From CBDFLD01 sp965249005 (lineage in GTDB: Bacteria > Acidobacteriota > UBA6911): a DNA stretch of 64,000 nt. The position numbers and the translations under genes were made by a program. The notes under the pieces are model-generated. The model was not told the DNA's origin. It worked only from the letters and a program-made list of their open reading frames with translations, and made no database searches. Below, in pieces: positions 1 to 8,713 of this stretch. The DNA lies in contig CBDFLD010000022.1 of assembly GCA_965249005.1 (NCBI GenBank), positions 682,001-746,000 on the forward strand. The letters run 5' to 3'. How positions within the stretch are numbered: the stretch's first letter is position 1; every line of letters starts with the position of its first letter.

Positions 1-868
1 AATCTACCGCCGCCTCGCGCGCCAGTGCCAGCAAGTGGAGAACACCGTTGGTAGATCCGCCAATGGCGGCAATGGTTGCCGCGGCGTTCTCGAATGCCTT
101 GCGCGTCAGAATATCTCGAGGACGACAGTTCAGTTCCAGCAGCTTGCGCACCGCCGCTCCTGCACCCAAGCATTCATCGAGCTTCTCCTTTGCAACGGCA
201 GGAATGGAGCTGGAAAACGGCAGACTCAACCCGATGGCTTCCAGCGCAATCCCCCAGGTGTTGAAGGAAGCGGCGATGCCGCAACCGCCCGGTCCGGGGC
301 AGGCCAAGCGCAGAATACTGTCGGCCTCACTTTGTTCGATGGCTCCGACCGAGAGCGCGGCCTGGGAGTCGTAGACATCGAGGATGGTAATGTCGCGCTC
401 GCCGAGGCAACCGGGCATGATGCTTCCGCCGTTGACGATAAGGCCGGGGTAGTTGAGCCGCGCCAGCGCCATGGCGAAACCGGGCCCGTTCTTGTCGCAG
501 TGATGCAGCCCGACCAGCGCGTCGTAACAATGCGCGCTCACGACGCATTCCGCTGCGTTGGCGATCATGTTCCGGGAGGCCAGACTACTGCTCCCCCCTT
601 CGTGCCCCTGAGTAATGTTGTCGCTGACGGCGGGCACTCCAAAGGGAAAGCCGATGAGGCCGGCTTCCTTGCATCCGTCTGCGATGCGCCGACCAAGCTC
701 ATAGGCATGGACGTTGCAGAGATTCCCATCGAGAAGGGGCACGCCGATTCCAATCTGCGCCCTGTCAAAATCTCCGTCCTCGAAACCGAGACCGTAGTAG
801 AAGGCGTTGCCGGCCTGCTGCCAGCCTCCGGTGATGTGACGGCTGTTCCAGTTGAGTCTTGCGTTCAT
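1..868 (-). CDS. IlvD/Edd-family dehydratase, N-terminal half (runs off window)
   Basis: Reading from an ATG at 868 gives 289 codons open to the window edge, so about half of a typical ~560-residue family member is present. The family comprises Fe-S dehydratases acting on 2,3-dihydroxy acids: dihydroxy-acid dehydratase of branched-chain synthesis and several sugar-acid dehydratases. Visible landmarks are cysteines at the three cluster-ligand positions, C51 (in LCNVHAYELGRR), C124 (in LHHCDKNGPG) and C196 (in GPGGCGIAA), plus GGSTNGVLHLLALA near residue 270. The ATG overlaps the TGA of the upstream esterase gene as ATGA, so the two are probably translated together. The catabolic partner and the CDKNGP rather than CDKTTP context make a sugar-acid or hydroxy-acid substrate more likely than housekeeping IlvD. 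That is inference; family membership is firm. Confidence 0.85.
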   Translation of the reverse strand, partial: MNARLNWNSRHITGGWQQAGNAFYYGLGFEDGDFDRAQIGIGVPLLDGNLCNVHAYELGRRIADGCKEAGLIGFPFGVPAVSDNITQGHEGGSSSLASRNMIANAAECVVSAHCYDALVGLHHCDKNGPGFAMALARLNYPGLIVNGGSIMPGCLGERDITILDVYDSQAALSVGAIEQSEADSILRLACPGPGGCGIAASFNTWGIALEAIGLSLPFSSSIPAVAKEKLDECLGAGAAVRKLLELNCRPRDILTRKAFENAAATIAAIGGSTNGVLHLLALAREAAVD

Positions 869-1839
869 TCCTTTTCCATCAGGTGGCTGTCGAACCAGTC
901 GACCAGCATGGGAATGTGCTCGGAAATGTTCGGCCAACCATGCGCCCCGCCCTCTCGCACCACGAGCTTGGCCTGAACCCCGGCTTGCTGCAATCTTTCG
1001 ACGATGAGCTGACTCTGCTGGATGGGAACCAGCTTGTCCGCATCGCCATGAATGATCAACGTCGGAGGATCATCGTCCGAAACGTGTGTGATCGGAGAAA
1101 TCTCCCGGCCGAGTTCGAGGATACGAGCGACATCCCGGACAGGAACGTAGGATCGAATCTCGGAATCGAACTCGTGAAAGTCGAACGGAGCCCGAAAGTT
1201 CTTCAGGATACCTCGCCCGAGTGCGATCTCTCCGGGTTGCCCGTAGTTCAAAAAATCAGTGGGTGGAAAGAAGCAGGCCACGGCGGCCACGCGGCTCGAT
1301 TCGCGATCGACCGGATCCTCCTCCTCGGCATCCGCAGGCAAGCCTGCCGTTGCTTGCATGAGCGACAGATGTCCGCCCGCCGAGCCACCGGTGATTCCCA
1401 ATCGATCGGGATCCACGCCGTACTGCTTGGCATGGTAACGAATAAACCGAACTGCTCGATGCATGTCTTCCAGAATCTCGGGAATCGTGTACTTCGGCTG
1501 GCTGCCGTGAACGACGGCAAAAACGGTGTAGCCGCTTTCCAAGAATTGGTTGATCATGCCGGTGAAGAGCGGATGAGCGAAACGGCCGCGATGCGACACC
1601 CAGCCCCCGCTGATAGCCAGGATGCAGCCGAGTCCCTTCGGACTCTCCGGCACGAACACCTCCATCGTCAAAGCGACTCCGTGCTTTCTTCCATAGATCA
1701 CTTCCTCCCGCCGGGCAGACTCCATGGCCTGCGCCCGGGAGCGCACCGCGGACTCGCTGGCCGCGTGGCCGGAGTCCGCAGAAATCAATGAGAGACACAA
1801 GGCCATCGCGAGGGTCAGGACCGATTTGGTTGGTTTCAT
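865..1839 (-). CDS. Secreted alpha/beta hydrolase (BD-FAE/carboxylesterase-like)
   Basis: The predicted protein has 324 residues. The start was set at the ATG at 1839 because it opens a clean Sec signal peptide (MKPTKSVLTLAMALCLSL, cleavage near residue 27); the frame is open further upstream but that part is low-quality sequence crossing a tandem repeat. The alpha/beta-hydrolase core shows the nucleophile elbow GGSAGG (S153), an acid in HGDAD (D266) and H300 in GGAHGW, together a complete Ser-Asp-His triad. SGGW near residue 79 fits the oxyanion-hole strand. The family cleaves acyl or carbohydrate esters; the exact substrate is unknown. Its TGA overlaps the start of the dehydratase gene downstream, which points to periplasmic ester cleavage feeding a cytoplasmic acid dehydratase. 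Confidence 0.85.
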   Translation of the reverse strand: MKPTKSVLTLAMALCLSLISADSGHAASESAVRSRAQAMESARREEVIYGRKHGVALTMEVFVPESPKGLGCILAISGGWVSHRGRFAHPLFTGMINQFLESGYTVFAVVHGSQPKYTIPEILEDMHRAVRFIRYHAKQYGVDPDRLGITGGSAGGHLSLMQATAGLPADAEEEDPVDRESSRVAAVACFFPPTDFLNYGQPGEIALGRGILKNFRAPFDFHEFDSEIRSYVPVRDVARILELGREISPITHVSDDDPPTLIIHGDADKLVPIQQSQLIVERLQQAGVQAKLVVREGGAHGWPNISEHIPMLVDWFDSHLMEKE

Positions 1840-1876
1840 GTCTTTCCTTTCCAGAAAGCCGCCGCAGGCTCCGTCG

Positions 1877-1918
1877 GTGCTGTCGCGCAAGTGCTGTCGC
1901 GCGAGTGCTGTCGCGCGA
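1877..1918. repeat. Three tandem copies of a 14-bp unit
   Basis: Three head-to-tail units of GTGCTGTCGCGCGA (the first reads ...GCAA at its end) lie just upstream of the secreted esterase start. Being 38 bp from the ATG, they occupy the leader or promoter region of that gene on the minus strand. Copy-number change here could alter expression; no direct evidence. Confidence 0.9.
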
Positions 1919-2143
1919 GTGTGCGAGCCGCTCTGGCGGGGCGTCTGGAATTCTACACAATAGGGTCTCGGTACCCCGACCATGGAACGGACGCAAGCAA
2001 ACGGGCACTCAATATAACCCAGTCGGTCTAGTGAACCTATAGCAGACTGTTCGGGCGGAAAGAGGGAGGGGCTTGGCCCGGACGGGAGTAAACCCAACCA
2101 AGGAAGATGAATCTGGCCTAATGCGGGAATAACTGCAATGGAC

Positions 2144-2998
2144 TCAGCGGGGACGGATCTCGAGGATAACGGCAGCTCCTCCTCCGGGAGGCACGGTTAC
2201 TCCCCAATTAAATCGACGGTTCCTGCTTTTCTCTGCGCCTTTGGTGACGGTTCGACCCACGATGTAGCCAAACGTAGCGCCGGCAATGATGTCGGTCAGG
2301 TAATGTTTACGGGTCTTCAGTCGACTGGCCCCAACGTAGGCAGCAACGGCATAGGCCGGAATGGCGGCCTTTTTCCCGTAGTAATGCGAAAGCACCGTGG
2401 CCCACATAAATGAATTCGAGGTGTGCCCGGAGGGGAAGGACAAGCGATTCGAATGGTCTGGCCTTTCCCTTCTCGTCAGTACCTTGATTCCACCTGTCAT
2501 GGCCTCGTTCAACACTAGTCCCTGCGCCAGAGAATAGCTGGCTTGGCGAAACCGGTTGTTGCCCGTCGCTCTGCTAGTCAAGAATAACCCGCCGATTGCG
2601 GAACCCAGGACATAAGCCCTTCCGATCTGTATGCCAACGGTATCGAAGTTTCGAAGCCGGGAGGTATCCTCAAAGTAGCCAGCTACGTGCGAGTCCGCTG
2701 GTATGGCAGCCGCTGTCGCGGCTACCCCCACTAAAAACGGTCTCAGGTTGTCCTTTGACCAAAGCCTCCGGAAATTGCAAGCCAGCTCCTTCGGGAAATC
2801 CGCCAGTGTCGGGGATGTGTCACAAAGAGACGCGGGGCGCGGAGGCGGGGTCGGGTCCTGTGCATTGAGCACGGCGCTGAAGGCGAAATGCCAAAGCGAG
2901 AGCAGCACGATCGAAACCCGTAAGGGTGAGATCAGCGGGGTGGCAGTCGGCAGTTTCAGAGTCAAGGTTCGCAATTCGGCAATCGACATCGTACGCAT
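2144..2998 (-). CDS. PAP2-family membrane or periplasmic phosphatase
   Basis: This 284-residue protein has a hydrophobic N-terminal segment (about residues 27-46) and the three-part phosphatidic-acid-phosphatase type 2 signature. The parts are KxxxxxxRP at K172-P180 (KVLTRRERP), PSGH at 189-192 and SRxxxxxHxxxD at S225-D236 with H232 as the expected nucleophile. The family hydrolyses lipid phosphates such as phosphatidic acid or undecaprenyl pyrophosphate at the membrane. The N-terminal third (proline-rich, about 48-75) is longer than in minimal PAP2 proteins and looks like an exported linker. It stands alone on the minus strand, with the two-component locus diverging beyond about 170 bp. Start could be residue 1 or M4. 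Confidence 0.88.
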   Translation of the reverse strand: MRTMSIAELRTLTLKLPTATPLISPLRVSIVLLSLWHFAFSAVLNAQDPTPPPRPASLCDTSPTLADFPKELACNFRRLWSKDNLRPFLVGVAATAAAIPADSHVAGYFEDTSRLRNFDTVGIQIGRAYVLGSAIGGLFLTSRATGNNRFRQASYSLAQGLVLNEAMTGGIKVLTRRERPDHSNRLSFPSGHTSNSFMWATVLSHYYGKKAAIPAYAVAAYVGASRLKTRKHYLTDIIAGATFGYIVGRTVTKGAEKSRNRRFNWGVTVPPGGGAAVILEIRPR

Positions 2999-3166
2999 TA
3001 CACCGAAGTACTCTTAAGATTTCCTGAAGAACTCGCATCATTTTTTTGCCCGAAGAGTCATGGAGTTACTCAAACTGTCGAAAACTTCACGAAATCTTCA
3101 ACCTTGTGGCCCATAATTCACTAGATCGTCGGCCCGGTAGCCTTCGGATACAAAGGGAGGGTAGTG

Positions 3167-3694
3167 ATGTATGGCGGAATTCAGGTAGCGAGAACAAGCT
3201 CATTGTTGATGGCGGCGACAATAGCCCTGATCAGTTTTGCACTGGCGCAGGAACCCATCGATGAAGTCGAAGTCGAAGGCGCCATTTCATCGGTATCCAC
3301 AACAAGCATCGAGTTGCTCGATGGGCTGGTAACCATCCTCACCGAGGGTGCGGTTGTCGAAGGCGAGGAGTCGGAGAAGAACTTCGAGTTATCCGACCTG
3401 CGTGTCGGCATGGCGGTCGAGGTGCAAGGCAAGCCAGGCACCGGCGGGATGATTGACGCGATTCGAATCACGGTCGAGGATGACGAGCCAGAGCACGAGA
3501 TCGAGGGCCGGGTCGATCGGGTTGATCCCGGAACGAAGCAGTTCTCCATTGCAGGGCTCCGGATTCACTGGAACGCTGAGACCGAATTCGAAAAAAAAGC
3601 AAATCTGGCAGTCGGACAAAAGATAGAGGTCGAGCTAAAGTCTTCGGCTGACCAGCTCATCGCGAAGGAAATCTCTTCGGAAGATGATCCATAA
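3167..3694 (+). CDS. Exported DUF5666-type beta-barrel repeat protein
   Basis: This is a 175-residue exported protein. The ATG at 3167 was preferred over the in-frame GTG at 3164 because AGGGAGG lies 6 bp upstream of it. Residues 1-27 form a signal peptide (ending ALAQ). Two OB-like DUF5666 units follow: EVEVEGAISSVSTTSIELLDG... with LRVGMAVEVQGKP, and IEGRVDRVDPGTKQFSIAGL with LAVGQKIEVELK. The unit pattern is 'V-G-x-V-x-x-V-D...F-x-I-x-G...V-G-x-x-V-E-V'. The family's molecular role is not established. It lies just upstream, in the same direction, of a regulator and a kinase whose sensor part appears to contain the same unit. Confidence 0.8.
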   Translation: MYGGIQVARTSSLLMAATIALISFALAQEPIDEVEVEGAISSVSTTSIELLDGLVTILTEGAVVEGEESEKNFELSDLRVGMAVEVQGKPGTGGMIDAIRITVEDDEPEHEIEGRVDRVDPGTKQFSIAGLRIHWNAETEFEKKANLAVGQKIEVELKSSADQLIAKEISSEDDP

Positions 3695-3823
3695 AGGGTT
3701 ATTGTACTTACAAGCGTCTTCGAAACCCTTTCCCAAACTTCATCTATTTGAGCATGAGCCAGATCTCGTTCCTTGTTCATACAACCTTCAGGATCCTCCT
3801 GTTACCATTCGGGGGGAGGAACC

Positions 3824-4501
3824 ATGCAGGTTCTAGTGGTGGAGGACGATTCTCGAATGGCTGCCCTGCTGAAGCGCGGCCTCGAGGCCGAAGGACATAG
3901 TGTCCTCATCGCTGGAGACGGTCGGGAGGGATTCGAGTTTGCCAGGGCCGGGGCATTCGACGTGATCGTGCTCGACCTGATGCTGCCGAAAATAAGCGGG
4001 TTGGAAGTGGCTCGACGATTGCGCGCCACCAAGAATCAAACCCCTATCCTCATGCTCACGGCCAAAGATACCCCTCGTGACGCCGTTGTGGGTCTCGACA
4101 CCGGCGCCGACGATTACTTGACCAAACCCTTCGCCTTCGAAGAGCTCTTGGCCCGCATTCGGTCCGTTTCGCGTCGCGGCCCCGTCCCCCAACCGCCCCT
4201 GTTGAGGGTTGCTGATTTGTGGTTGGATCCAGCGTCTCACGAGGCAGGAATTGGGACTCGCCCTCTATCGTTGACTCCGAAAGAGTTTCAGTTGCTCGAG
4301 CTCCTGATGCGCCGCCCCGGAAGAGTGCTGTCTCGGGACGTCATCCTAAACACGGTTTGGGGCCACACTTCGGAGGTTGAGCTGAACACCGTTGATGTAT
4401 TCGTCAGTAACTTGCGTCGTAAGGTGGAGGTCGATGGGGGTCCCAGACTCATCTTGACGGTTCGAGGATTCGGCTTTTGTTTGAGGGAGCCTGAGAAATG
4501 A
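3824..4501 (+). CDS. OmpR/PhoB-family response regulator
   Basis: This is a 225-residue DNA-binding response regulator. The ATG at 3824 was chosen because it follows a strong GGGGGGAGGA Shine-Dalgarno and begins exactly at the receiver domain (MQVLVVEDDS). Receiver residues are visible: the D8/D9 acidic pair, phospho-acceptor D51 in LDLMLP, T79 and K101 in TKPF. A winged-helix effector follows from about residue 130 (LSLTPKEFQLLELLMRRPGRVLSR, NTVDVFVSNLRRK). Its last codons overlap the kinase start as ATGA, so the pair is translationally coupled. The layout is like CusR/CopR metal-response pairs, but the signal here is unknown. Confidence 0.93.
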   Translation: MQVLVVEDDSRMAALLKRGLEAEGHSVLIAGDGREGFEFARAGAFDVIVLDLMLPKISGLEVARRLRATKNQTPILMLTAKDTPRDAVVGLDTGADDYLTKPFAFEELLARIRSVSRRGPVPQPPLLRVADLWLDPASHEAGIGTRPLSLTPKEFQLLELLMRRPGRVLSRDVILNTVWGHTSEVELNTVDVFVSNLRRKVEVDGGPRLILTVRGFGFCLREPEK

Positions 4502-6120
4502 TTGCCTGGCGCTCCATCGAATACCGACTGACAGCCTGGTACTCGCTGCTGTTGTTTACCACCCTGGCGTCGCTGAGCGTCGCCTTGTGGTTCGGCATCG
4601 AAAGCAGCATGCGCTCAGCCGTCGATGATTTGCTGGCAGAGAGACTCGACGAGCTCGTCGAGTTTGTCGAAATCGAATTCAGCGGCGCCCGACCTGACAT
4701 CAGCGGCAATGAATCCCCTGTAGAATTCAAGGGTATGGTTACTCAGCTCGACCTTGCAAACAAGTCGTTCACAGTAAATGGCACGCGCCTTGTCTTCGAT
4801 ACCCGTACAAGTTTTGAGGGTCGCCTTGCGCCCGACTCGCTCGAGAACGGTCGGTTGGTAGAAGTTGAAGCTGTCAACGCAAACAGCCAGCTGGTTGCCA
4901 CGTCGGTCGAAGGAAGCCCGGTCGCGGAAGAACTCATGGAGTACGTCGCAACGATTGCGGAAGGAAATCTGATTCAAATTCGCACTGAAGCAGGCGAGCA
5001 GGTCATTCCCACCGAGGCGCTTTCTGGCGCCCCTCCGATGATTCCGTGGCGAGAGCCACAGGCGTCCCCCGACAGTTACTCGACAGTGGAAACCATCAGC
5101 GGCCCCTATCGGACGTTGACCGGGAGGATTCCAGTACTTGGAAGCAGCTACAAAGTGTTGTTGGTCAGCTCCCTGAAAGCCCTGGATTCAACTCGCAATC
5201 ACTTTGTCTTTTGGGTCCTTTGGACCTTTCCGTTCGCCTTGCTGTTCAGTTTCGCCGGCGGGTTTTTGATCAGCCGCTCGGCCCTCAAACCGGTCGATAG
5301 AATCACGGAATTGGCGACTCGGACGGGTATGAAGAGCCTCTCCACCCGACTTTCAGTTCCACATACAGGGGACGCGATCGAACGTCTCGCTACAGCTTTT
5401 AATAACATGCTGGTACGCCTGGAATCATCCCTCACCAAGCTGGAGCGTTTCACTGCCGATGCGTCCCACGAGCTTCGCACGCCGCTCTCCGTCATCCGCA
5501 CAACGACCGAGCTGGCGCTACGCCACGGACGAACGGCGCAGGACTATCGGCGGGATATGTCCGAGATTCTGTCAGAAGCGGAGAGGCTGACTGAGTTGAT
5601 CGAAGATCTTCTGGTCCTGGCTCGTGCGGACCATGGGACTCCCCCGTTGACCATGACTGCAGTGGATCTTTCAGACCTGGTCCGCAGCAGTTGTGAACGC
5701 TTTCGGAACAGTAGTCCGCAACCTCGTCAGGCCATCGATTTTCATGAACCAAGGGACCGGATTTCCATCCAAGGCCATGAACCCTCGCTCGCCCGCATGA
5801 TAACCGCGCTGTTGGAAAATGCAGCGCAGCACACACCCGAAGGAGGTTCCATAACGGTCCTGGTTGAAGAGATTCCCGATGGAACGCGCATCCAAATCAC
5901 CGACAACGGTCGGGGCATCCCAAAGGAAGAGTTGAACCGAATTTTCGATCGCTTTTACCGGGTGGATCCCTCCCGCTCCCGTTCGAGCGGTGGATTCGGG
6001 CTAGGACTGTCGATCGCGAAGTGGATCGTAGAGTATCACGGTGGCTGGATTTCAGTCGACAGTGAGGTAGGGGAAGGGACAGAGTTCACCATATTTTTCC
6101 CCGCTGCCACCAAGCAATGA
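4498..6120 (+). CDS. Sensor histidine kinase with a DUF5666-like extracytoplasmic domain
   Basis: This 540-residue membrane kinase has TM helices near residues 12-33 and 236-258, enclosing about 200 extracytoplasmic residues. A HAMP segment follows (about 260-312). The HisKA box has H324 in DASHELRTPL, and the HATPase domain shows the N-box (ENAAQHTPEGG), G1 (DNGRGIP), F-box (IFDRFYRVD) and G2 (GFGLGLSIAKW). Residues about 75-139 of the outer part read EFKGMVTQLDLANKSFTVNG ... NGRLVEVEAV, following the same pattern as the exported DUF5666 protein encoded upstream. The kinase class resembles CusS-type copper sensors, but no metal-binding His/Met/Cys cluster is evident outside the membrane. Confidence 0.93.
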   Translation: MIAWRSIEYRLTAWYSLLLFTTLASLSVALWFGIESSMRSAVDDLLAERLDELVEFVEIEFSGARPDISGNESPVEFKGMVTQLDLANKSFTVNGTRLVFDTRTSFEGRLAPDSLENGRLVEVEAVNANSQLVATSVEGSPVAEELMEYVATIAEGNLIQIRTEAGEQVIPTEALSGAPPMIPWREPQASPDSYSTVETISGPYRTLTGRIPVLGSSYKVLLVSSLKALDSTRNHFVFWVLWTFPFALLFSFAGGFLISRSALKPVDRITELATRTGMKSLSTRLSVPHTGDAIERLATAFNNMLVRLESSLTKLERFTADASHELRTPLSVIRTTTELALRHGRTAQDYRRDMSEILSEAERLTELIEDLLVLARADHGTPPLTMTAVDLSDLVRSSCERFRNSSPQPRQAIDFHEPRDRISIQGHEPSLARMITALLENAAQHTPEGGSITVLVEEIPDGTRIQITDNGRGIPKEELNRIFDRFYRVDPSRSRSSGGFGLGLSIAKWIVEYHGGWISVDSEVGEGTEFTIFFPAATKQ

Positions 6121-6132
6121 GCGCTACCTCTC

Positions 6133-6567
6133 TCAGTTCGCAAGAATGGGATCTTGAACCTTCAGCCCTGGAACGGAAACGAAATGCGCGTCGTGCGTCC
6201 AGATTTCGCTCGCCCCATTGTCGAAGGCAACCAAGGCAATCTGCAGATCGAAAACTCTCGCTCCCTGAACCTCCAAGTCGACTGCCGTCTGGAATAATCT
6301 CCGCTGGAATCCCGGACCCGGCACCCAGATCTGCGCCCCCGCATCTATCATCGAGTCCACGAAGCGCAAAGCGTCAGCTCCGGTCGAGGGACCACCAAGC
6401 GCAGACGGGTGGGTGGCAACTGCCCAAAACTCGGCTATGCACGGCAGGCTGATACCCCAGCCTCTATTCGCAGAGCACGCATTTTGGATCGCCCGCTTCG
6501 CTGCTTGATGTTGTGGCGTCTTTGAACGGTGGGCATAAATGAGCAGATTGGTATCTAAAGCGATCAT
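6133..6567 (-). CDS. vapC: VapC-type PIN-domain toxin
   Basis: This 144-residue PIN-domain protein is a probable Mg2+-dependent RNase toxin. The acidic active-site residues expected of the family are present: D5 (ALDTN), E46 (IAEFW), D107 (VFDLQIA) and D126 (THDAHF). The start overlaps the end of the upstream antitoxin gene as ATGA. It is convergent with the histidine kinase, with only 12 bp between the stops. Its RNA target cannot be read from sequence. Confidence 0.9.
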   Translation of the reverse strand: MIALDTNLLIYAHRSKTPQHQAAKRAIQNACSANRGWGISLPCIAEFWAVATHPSALGGPSTGADALRFVDSMIDAGAQIWVPGPGFQRRLFQTAVDLEVQGARVFDLQIALVAFDNGASEIWTHDAHFVSVPGLKVQDPILAN

Positions 6568-6806
6568 CTGTCTCTGCGGAGCTTCTCGTGCATTGCTTCC
6601 CGGTCAGCCACATTCCATCCGCGCGGAAGGCCCCCATCGACAATCACCCATCGGATCTTCCGGCGCCCGGGTCGTGTCCGGTCAGACTCTCGTAATTGGG
6701 ATCGCAAGCCCTTTTCAAGCAATTCACGAAGAGGGACTCGCAGCTCCGCGGCCCGTTTCTTGGCCGCCGTGAGCAACTCATCCGGTAGATCGACCGTTGT
6801 CTTCAT
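6564..6806 (-). CDS. vapB: VapB-type antitoxin
   Basis: This 80-residue protein has an N-terminal MKTTVDLPDELLTAAKKRA pattern typical of ribbon-helix-helix antitoxins (a beta strand followed by a helix). Its basic C-terminal tail would wrap the toxin. It overlaps vapC by 4 bp, in the usual antitoxin-first order, and should neutralise the PIN toxin and repress its own promoter. Confidence 0.85.
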   Translation of the reverse strand: MKTTVDLPDELLTAAKKRAAELRVPLRELLEKGLRSQLRESDRTRPGRRKIRWVIVDGGLPRGWNVADREAMHEKLRRDR

Positions 6807-6839
6807 GGACCCATATTACCATATTTATGTATTTCTGTA
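6807..6839 (-). promoter_or_regulatory. AT-rich presumed vapBC promoter/operator
   Basis: The 33 bp between the MetE-like stop and the vapB start are strikingly AT-rich against GC-rich flanks. They carry repeated ATAxATAC/ATATGGTAATATGG-like steps with partial dyad symmetry, as expected for an autoregulated antitoxin operator. Position and composition are the only evidence. Confidence 0.4.
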
Positions 6840-7838
6840 TTATGCCAGGGTCCCGGCAAACAAATCACGGCCGGCGACCAGGGATCGCATCTTGGCGTCG
6901 GCGACCGAGCGGGGCAACATCCAGAATCCGCAATTGGGATGGACGTAGCGAATGCGTTCCGGACCCAGCTCAGCAGCGGCCCGCTCGATCCTCCGGGCGA
7001 CCTCTTCCGGACGCTCGACCTCGTTGTCCTTGATATCGATCACTCCGATACCGAGGCCGATGGACGACTGGACCTCCCGTAGCATCCCCAGCTCAGCATC
7101 GGGGCGCCGGGCCATCTCCAGCACAACGTGGTCTGCATCGAGCGCGTTCAGAAACGATATCAGCTTCTTGTAGGTCCCTTTCTGGATGGTCTGGCCACCA
7201 TAGTTGCCATAGCAGAGATGAACTGCCTTCTCACCCGCAACGCCTTCCAGGACGCGGTTGATCCCGGCAGCCGCAATGGGTCCTTGCTGCGCGCTGCCTG
7301 TCACGTGCGCTTCGTCGACTTGAATGACCTCGGCATCGATCTCGGCCACTTGCGCTTTCAAAACTTCAGCCAAGGCCATCACGAGCGCCTCCAACTCCCC
7401 GTAATGACTGTCGGCGAGCGTCCTGGCCAGCATGAAGGGACTCGTCACGGTGAACTTCTTGGGCCGTTGGGTCAGCCCACGATAGAGATCGTAGTCGGCC
7501 CGGAGATTCAGATAACCGGCCCCAATCTCTCCAACCACAATCCCCGGCGGCTGAGATCGGAATTGCGTCGCACCCTGAAGCCTCCATTCGGTGAGTTCCT
7601 CATGCGTCAAGCACGTCCGGATGCCGGAGATCGGTTGCAGGAAGTAGTCGATCATGCCGTTCGTTGCAGCATGATTGATGTCCCACCGATAGAGCTCCCC
7701 ATCGGCAACGAGATCGATTCCCGCCAGCTCCTGCGTCTTGATGACCGCCATCATCGCATCACACAGGGCCTCGCGATTGCTCATCGCGCGAAGCCAAGTG
7801 GGGGCCGGGTAACTTCCAACAACCGTTGTTTGGATCAT
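6840..7838 (-). CDS. MetE C-terminal-domain-like cobalamin-independent methyltransferase
   Basis: The 332-residue protein matches the C-terminal catalytic barrel of cobalamin-independent methionine synthase and stand-alone relatives. The zinc-site pattern is complete: H207 and C209 (VHLCYGNYGG), E241 (VLEMARR) and C303 (HPNCGFW). The VGSYP opening and DGELYRWD near residue 47 are also family-like. Such short MetE-type proteins transfer methyl groups to a thiol from varied methyl donors rather than from methyl-folate-triglutamate. It is followed at the upstream side by a decayed oxidoreductase and then a second thiol methyltransferase, so a shared methyl-transfer role is plausible but unproven. 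Confidence 0.85.
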   Translation of the reverse strand: MIQTTVVGSYPAPTWLRAMSNREALCDAMMAVIKTQELAGIDLVADGELYRWDINHAATNGMIDYFLQPISGIRTCLTHEELTEWRLQGATQFRSQPPGIVVGEIGAGYLNLRADYDLYRGLTQRPKKFTVTSPFMLARTLADSHYGELEALVMALAEVLKAQVAEIDAEVIQVDEAHVTGSAQQGPIAAAGINRVLEGVAGEKAVHLCYGNYGGQTIQKGTYKKLISFLNALDADHVVLEMARRPDAELGMLREVQSSIGLGIGVIDIKDNEVERPEEVARRIERAAAELGPERIRYVHPNCGFWMLPRSVADAKMRSLVAGRDLFAGTLA

Positions 7839-7857
7839 TCCGCTTTCTGCTGCCCGC

Positions 7858-8575
7858 TCAGACGTGGTCGGGGACCTCGAAGGGTTTGCGATAGAAGCGC
7901 CGGAGCATGGCGTTGGCTTCGATGTCGTGGGGGAAACGTTGCCGCTCCGGATCGAACTCCAGCGTTTTCCCTTGCTGATAGCTCGATCGCTTCAGGTCCA
8001 TGCCAACAGCCGCGCAATTGGCAACGAGGGTTTGAAACGCTTCGGCGACCTGCTCGTTGTCGCACCCCGGCAGTCCCCCGAGTGTCGCGTCAAACGGCAC
8101 CGCACGTCCCAGTCGAAACGAGATGTTTGCCAGATGACAAAGAGCCGCCGAGTAATGGCCGGTCTCCGGGCTTCTCGACGTAGACATCCTTTCCGACCTG
8201 ACACCCCCATACGGTATAAAGCGCGTGGGTATGGTTTGGGGTGGCAATGGAAATGACATCGATGCTGTCATCGTCGAGTACCTCACGGACATCCCTGACG
8301 CAGCCAGGCCGCCGGTAGCCCATTTTTTCGAGCTGCTCGAGCCGCTGTCCGAACTGCGTGCTATCCACATCGACCAGCGCGGCGACTTCCACGTTTGGGA
8401 TCTCGGCAAAACCGTCTATGTGAGCGGCCCCCCGCCCTTTGATTCCACAAACCGCCACTCGAATCGTTTCATTGGCACCGACTATGCGAGCATACGACTT
8501 GGCTCCGCAGACCGCGAAGCCGGCTCCAGCCGCAGCGGAACGCCTGAGAAAAGATCGCCTTGTTTGTGTGGACAT
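7858..8575 (-). pseudogene. Gfo/Idh-type oxidoreductase, internally deleted and frameshifted
   Basis: The first 136 residues are a normal start of a Tat-exported Gfo/Idh/MocA NAD-dependent oxidoreductase: twin-arginine leader (TRRSFLRRS), Rossmann motif GIKGRGAA and the EKP motif at 134-136. Directly after EKP the reading frame is wrong. In another frame the sequence resumes with the family's C-terminal part (PETGHYSAALCHLANISFRLG ... RKPFEVPDHV). About 200 residues usually found between these two parts are missing, including the substrate-binding region. It should be non-functional. A full-length paralogue lies at 57.5-58.7 kb. Confidence 0.85.
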
Positions 8576-8713
8576 GGGAAGGCTCCCGAATAGCTCTCAG
8601 CTTTCAGCCGTCAGCTTGCTGCACTGCCGCGCAGCGTCTACTTCTAGTCTAACTCCAAAACCGAAAGTCGGGGGTTGCAAAAGCACCGGAAGCGTGAGTT
8701 CGTCTGGTTCCAG

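Noticed and set aside
35..1791. Plus-strand frames of ~310 codons at the left edge
   Set aside because: The minus strand encodes a convincing dehydratase and esterase with catalytic residues; the plus frames are shadows.
1840..2097. N-terminal extension of the esterase frame
   Set aside because: The extension crosses the 14-bp tandem repeat, has no homology-like features, and the internal start gives a clean signal peptide.
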